Source: Pseudomonadota bacterium | Lineage (GTDB): Bacteria; Pseudomonadota; Gammaproteobacteria; Burkholderiales; Burkholderiaceae_B | NCBI GenBank assembly: GCA_023427085.1 | Contig: JAEZBO010000011.1 | Location: 1-7,103 of the forward strand | DNA: 7,103 nucleotides | Direction of reading: 5' to 3' | In this document: positions 5,549-7,103 of the stretch, piece after piece | How positions within the stretch are numbered: position 1 is the stretch's first letter | Layout of the letters: the number at the start of each line of letters is the position of its first letter | The notes under the pieces: generated by a model | Databases searched by the model: none | What the model saw: the letters and a program-made list of their open reading frames with translations, nothing else | Told to the model about the DNA's origin: nothing | Program-made: the position numbers and the translations under genes

Positions 5549-7030
5549 TCAACCGCCGATCACCCGCTGCGCGGGGTCGGCTGGTGTCCATTCCGAGCCG
5601 TCCAGCTCGGGCTCGGCATAGGCTTGCAGGACGGCCCAGTGGTGCTCGATGTCTTCGCGGTAGAACAGGCTGGCGATGCCGTTGGCCAGCCGCCGCGCGC
5701 CGTCGCTGATGGCGGGAATGTCGCCCGAGATCGTGCCGAACGACAAGGCGGCCGGATAGCAGAAGCAATGGATGCGCGTCAGGCCCGGGCAGGCCTGCGG
5801 CTCGCGTGGCTGGAACTCGAAGTCGTCGCCCAGGTCCGGCGAGGCCGACAGCTCGGCATCGGCCTGGCCGGCGGCGGGTTGATAACGCTGGTCCCAGGTA
5901 CGCACGTGGGCCGCGAACGAAGCGAACTCGGGCTTCTGGCGCCAGTCGATCTGAAAGCCGGTCGACACGATCAGGAAGTCGGCCTCGAACACACCGCGGG
6001 TGGTGGCGATGTGCAGCGGGCCGGGGCTGCCGTCGGCGCGCGGCGGCTGTTCGTGCACCGCCAGTACCGCGCAGTCCTGGTTGAAGTAGGCGTTCGGGTG
6101 ACGCGCGACGCGCTTGGTGCTGCCTTGCGGCGGCGGCACCTGCTGCGCGTTGATGTAGTGGCGGATGCGCCACTTCCATTCGTCGGGCAGGTCGTGATGG
6201 CCCTGCGTCAGGCCGGGCACGCCCGAGGCCTTGGACTTGTTGATGCGCGGGATGTCGGCGCGCCGGATCAGCAGGTCGACGCTGGCGGCGCCGGCCTCGA
6301 GCGCGGTGGCCGCGCTGTCCATCGCCGACGAGCCGGCGCCGACCACCGCGACCTTCTTGCCGCGCAGGGTGCCGTAGTCGAGCACGTCCGACGAATGCGC
6401 CCAGCGCGTGCGCGGCAGGCCCTGCATGAAGCCGGGTATCACCGGTCCGCCCAGGCCGTCGCGGCCGGTCGCCAGCACCACCCGGCGCGCCCGCAGCGTG
6501 CGGAGCTCGCCACTGCCCACGTCGCGCAGTTGCAGCGACACCAGCGTGTCGCTGAGCGGCTCGAGCGCCACCAGCTCGGTGCCGTTGGCGACCCGCGCCC
6601 GCGTCACGCGCCGGTACCAGCGCAGATAGTCCATCCATTGCAGCCGCGGGATCTTGTCCAGCGCGTGCCAGGCCGGCGCGCCGAAATGCGCGATGAACCA
6701 GGCGCGGAAGGTCAGTGACGGCAGGCCCATGGCCGGGCCGGTGAGCTCCTTGGGCGAGCGCAGCGTCTCCATGCGCGCGGTACTGGCCCACGGACCCTCG
6801 TAGCCGGCCGGCGCGCGATCGATCAGCAGCGCCGCGATGCCTTGTTGCGCCAGTCCGAAGGCCAGCGCCAGGCCGGCCTGGCCGGCGCCGACCACGACCA
6901 CGTCCTCGACCGGCTGGCCCTGGTGGGTGGTGGCCGGCATCCAGCGCTTGCCGGGCCACGCGATGCTGAGGAAGTCGTCGGCCACGCGCGCTTCCAGCGC
7001 GTCCAGGCCCGTCGGGGTCACAGTGCTCAT
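5549..7030 (-). CDS. FMO/BVMO-like flavin-containing monooxygenase (NAD(P)/FAD-dependent oxidoreductase)
   Basis: A 493-residue cytoplasmic flavoprotein with two Rossmann folds. The FAD motif GAGQAG is at residues 48-53 after strand VVVV, and the NADPH motif GAGSSA at 231-236 after strand VAVV. ATGR (187-190) and STGF (356-359) are the paired linkers typical of FMO, BVMO and CzcO-like enzymes. The stretch FMQGLPRTRWAHSSD (201-215) occupies the place of the class B fingerprint FxGxxxHxxxW/Y but matches it only loosely, so the oxygenation type (N-, S-hydroxylation or Baeyer-Villiger) stays open. An N-terminal extension of about 42 residues precedes the FAD domain; this is common in one subgroup of these enzymes. 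The ATG at 7030 is the sensible start; GGTGA lies about 10 bases before it, a weak ribosome site. It is upstream of the CMD/AhpD gene on the same strand. Substrate unknown. Confidence 0.88.
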   Translation of the reverse strand: MSTVTPTGLDALEARVADDFLSIAWPGKRWMPATTHQGQPVEDVVVVGAGQAGLALAFGLAQQGIAALLIDRAPAGYEGPWASTARMETLRSPKELTGPAMGLPSLTFRAWFIAHFGAPAWHALDKIPRLQWMDYLRWYRRVTRARVANGTELVALEPLSDTLVSLQLRDVGSGELRTLRARRVVLATGRDGLGGPVIPGFMQGLPRTRWAHSSDVLDYGTLRGKKVAVVGAGSSAMDSAATALEAGAASVDLLIRRADIPRINKSKASGVPGLTQGHHDLPDEWKWRIRHYINAQQVPPPQGSTKRVARHPNAYFNQDCAVLAVHEQPPRADGSPGPLHIATTRGVFEADFLIVSTGFQIDWRQKPEFASFAAHVRTWDQRYQPAAGQADAELSASPDLGDDFEFQPREPQACPGLTRIHCFCYPAALSFGTISGDIPAISDGARRLANGIASLFYREDIEHHWAVLQAYAEPELDGSEWTPADPAQRVIGG

Positions 7031-7054
7031 GTCGGGTCGTTCACCAAGAAAAGC

Positions 7055-7091
7055 GGGGCGGCGGGGGGGCGGGGCGGGGCGCGGGAGGGGG
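7055..7091 (+). other. G-run tract with G-quadruplex potential
   Basis: Six runs of three to seven G (7055-7058, 7063-7069, 7071-7074, 7076-7079, 7083-7085, 7087-7091) separated by loops of 1 to 4 bases (CGGC, C, C, CGC, A). This exceeds the usual four-run criterion for an intramolecular quadruplex. It begins 25 bases from the start codon of the monooxygenase, on the non-coding (non-template) side as C-runs in that gene's sense orientation. Formation is inferred from the pattern only. Confidence 0.6.
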
Positions 7092-7100
7092 CGCAGCCCC
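7088..7100. other. Short GC hairpin at the right edge
   Basis: GGGGC-GCA-GCCCC, a perfect 5-bp stem with a 3-base loop. It could be the stem of a terminator for a gene lying beyond the window, or a dispersed intergenic element. There is no T-run within the visible sequence, so the role is undecided. Confidence 0.4.
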
Positions 7101-7103
7101 GGG

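Noticed and set aside
5409..6959. 516-residue minus-strand open frame over the monooxygenase
   Set aside because: It is a shadow of 5549-7030, which carries two intact Rossmann motifs in the other frame; the shadow is Arg/Ala/Gly-rich and motif-free.
1..7103. CRISPR array, tRNA/rRNA genes, insertion sequence ends, phage or toxin-antitoxin genes
   Set aside because: Looked for and not seen: no regularly spaced repeats, cloverleaf-like segments, transposase motifs or terminal inverted repeats, and nearly all sequence is accounted for by metabolic and regulatory genes.

Overview
The window is very GC-rich, with gene ends packed closely together and strong G/C preference at third codon positions. 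It carries a Bug/TctC-type periplasmic receptor next to an IclR regulator and amino-acid or amide-degrading enzymes. That combination is typical of Burkholderiales, and most likely Alcaligenaceae (Bordetella/Achromobacter-like), where Bug receptors are greatly expanded. The assignment rests on gene content and composition only. It looks like accessory catabolic chromosome. I found no tRNA, rRNA, CRISPR array, insertion sequence, phage gene or replication origin.

Layout. (1) Positions 1-1295, minus strand: a Bug-family solute receptor (324-1295) followed two bases later by the start of a DadA-like FAD amino-acid dehydrogenase that runs off the left edge (1-321). (2) Positions 1296-1457: a divergent control region with two near-identical 15-bp palindromic sites, 1379-1393 and 1399-1413. 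(3) Positions 1458-4145, plus strand: a tight three-gene operon of an M19-type dipeptidase homologue, a nitrilase-superfamily amidase overlapping it by 8 bases, and an IclR regulator 5 bases further on. (4) Positions 4152-7030, minus strand: an FMO-like flavoprotein monooxygenase (5549-7030) and, downstream of it, a fused CMD/alkylhydroperoxidase (AhpD-like) protein (4152-5366) that converges on the IclR gene with 6 bases between the stop codons. (5) Positions 7031-7103: an extremely G-rich stretch in front of the monooxygenase.

How the genes may work together (inference). The divergent genes share one control region, and the plus-strand operon ends in its own IclR regulator. The simplest model is that this regulator binds the paired palindromes and switches both transcripts in response to a small carboxylic or amide-type ligand. 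The Bug receptor would bind the compound in the periplasm, the dipeptidase-like protein and the amidase would cleave C-N bonds in the cytoplasm, and the DadA-like enzyme would oxidatively deaminate the released, possibly D-configured, amino acid. No permease is in view. The monooxygenase and CMD/AhpD pair may be a separate oxidative unit; nothing in its upstream sequence resembles the paired palindromes.

No clearly novel defence or mobile system is present. The points most worth following are the twin operator, the altered metal-ligand set of the dipeptidase homologue, the unassigned substrate of the divergent locus, and the G-run tract before the monooxygenase.
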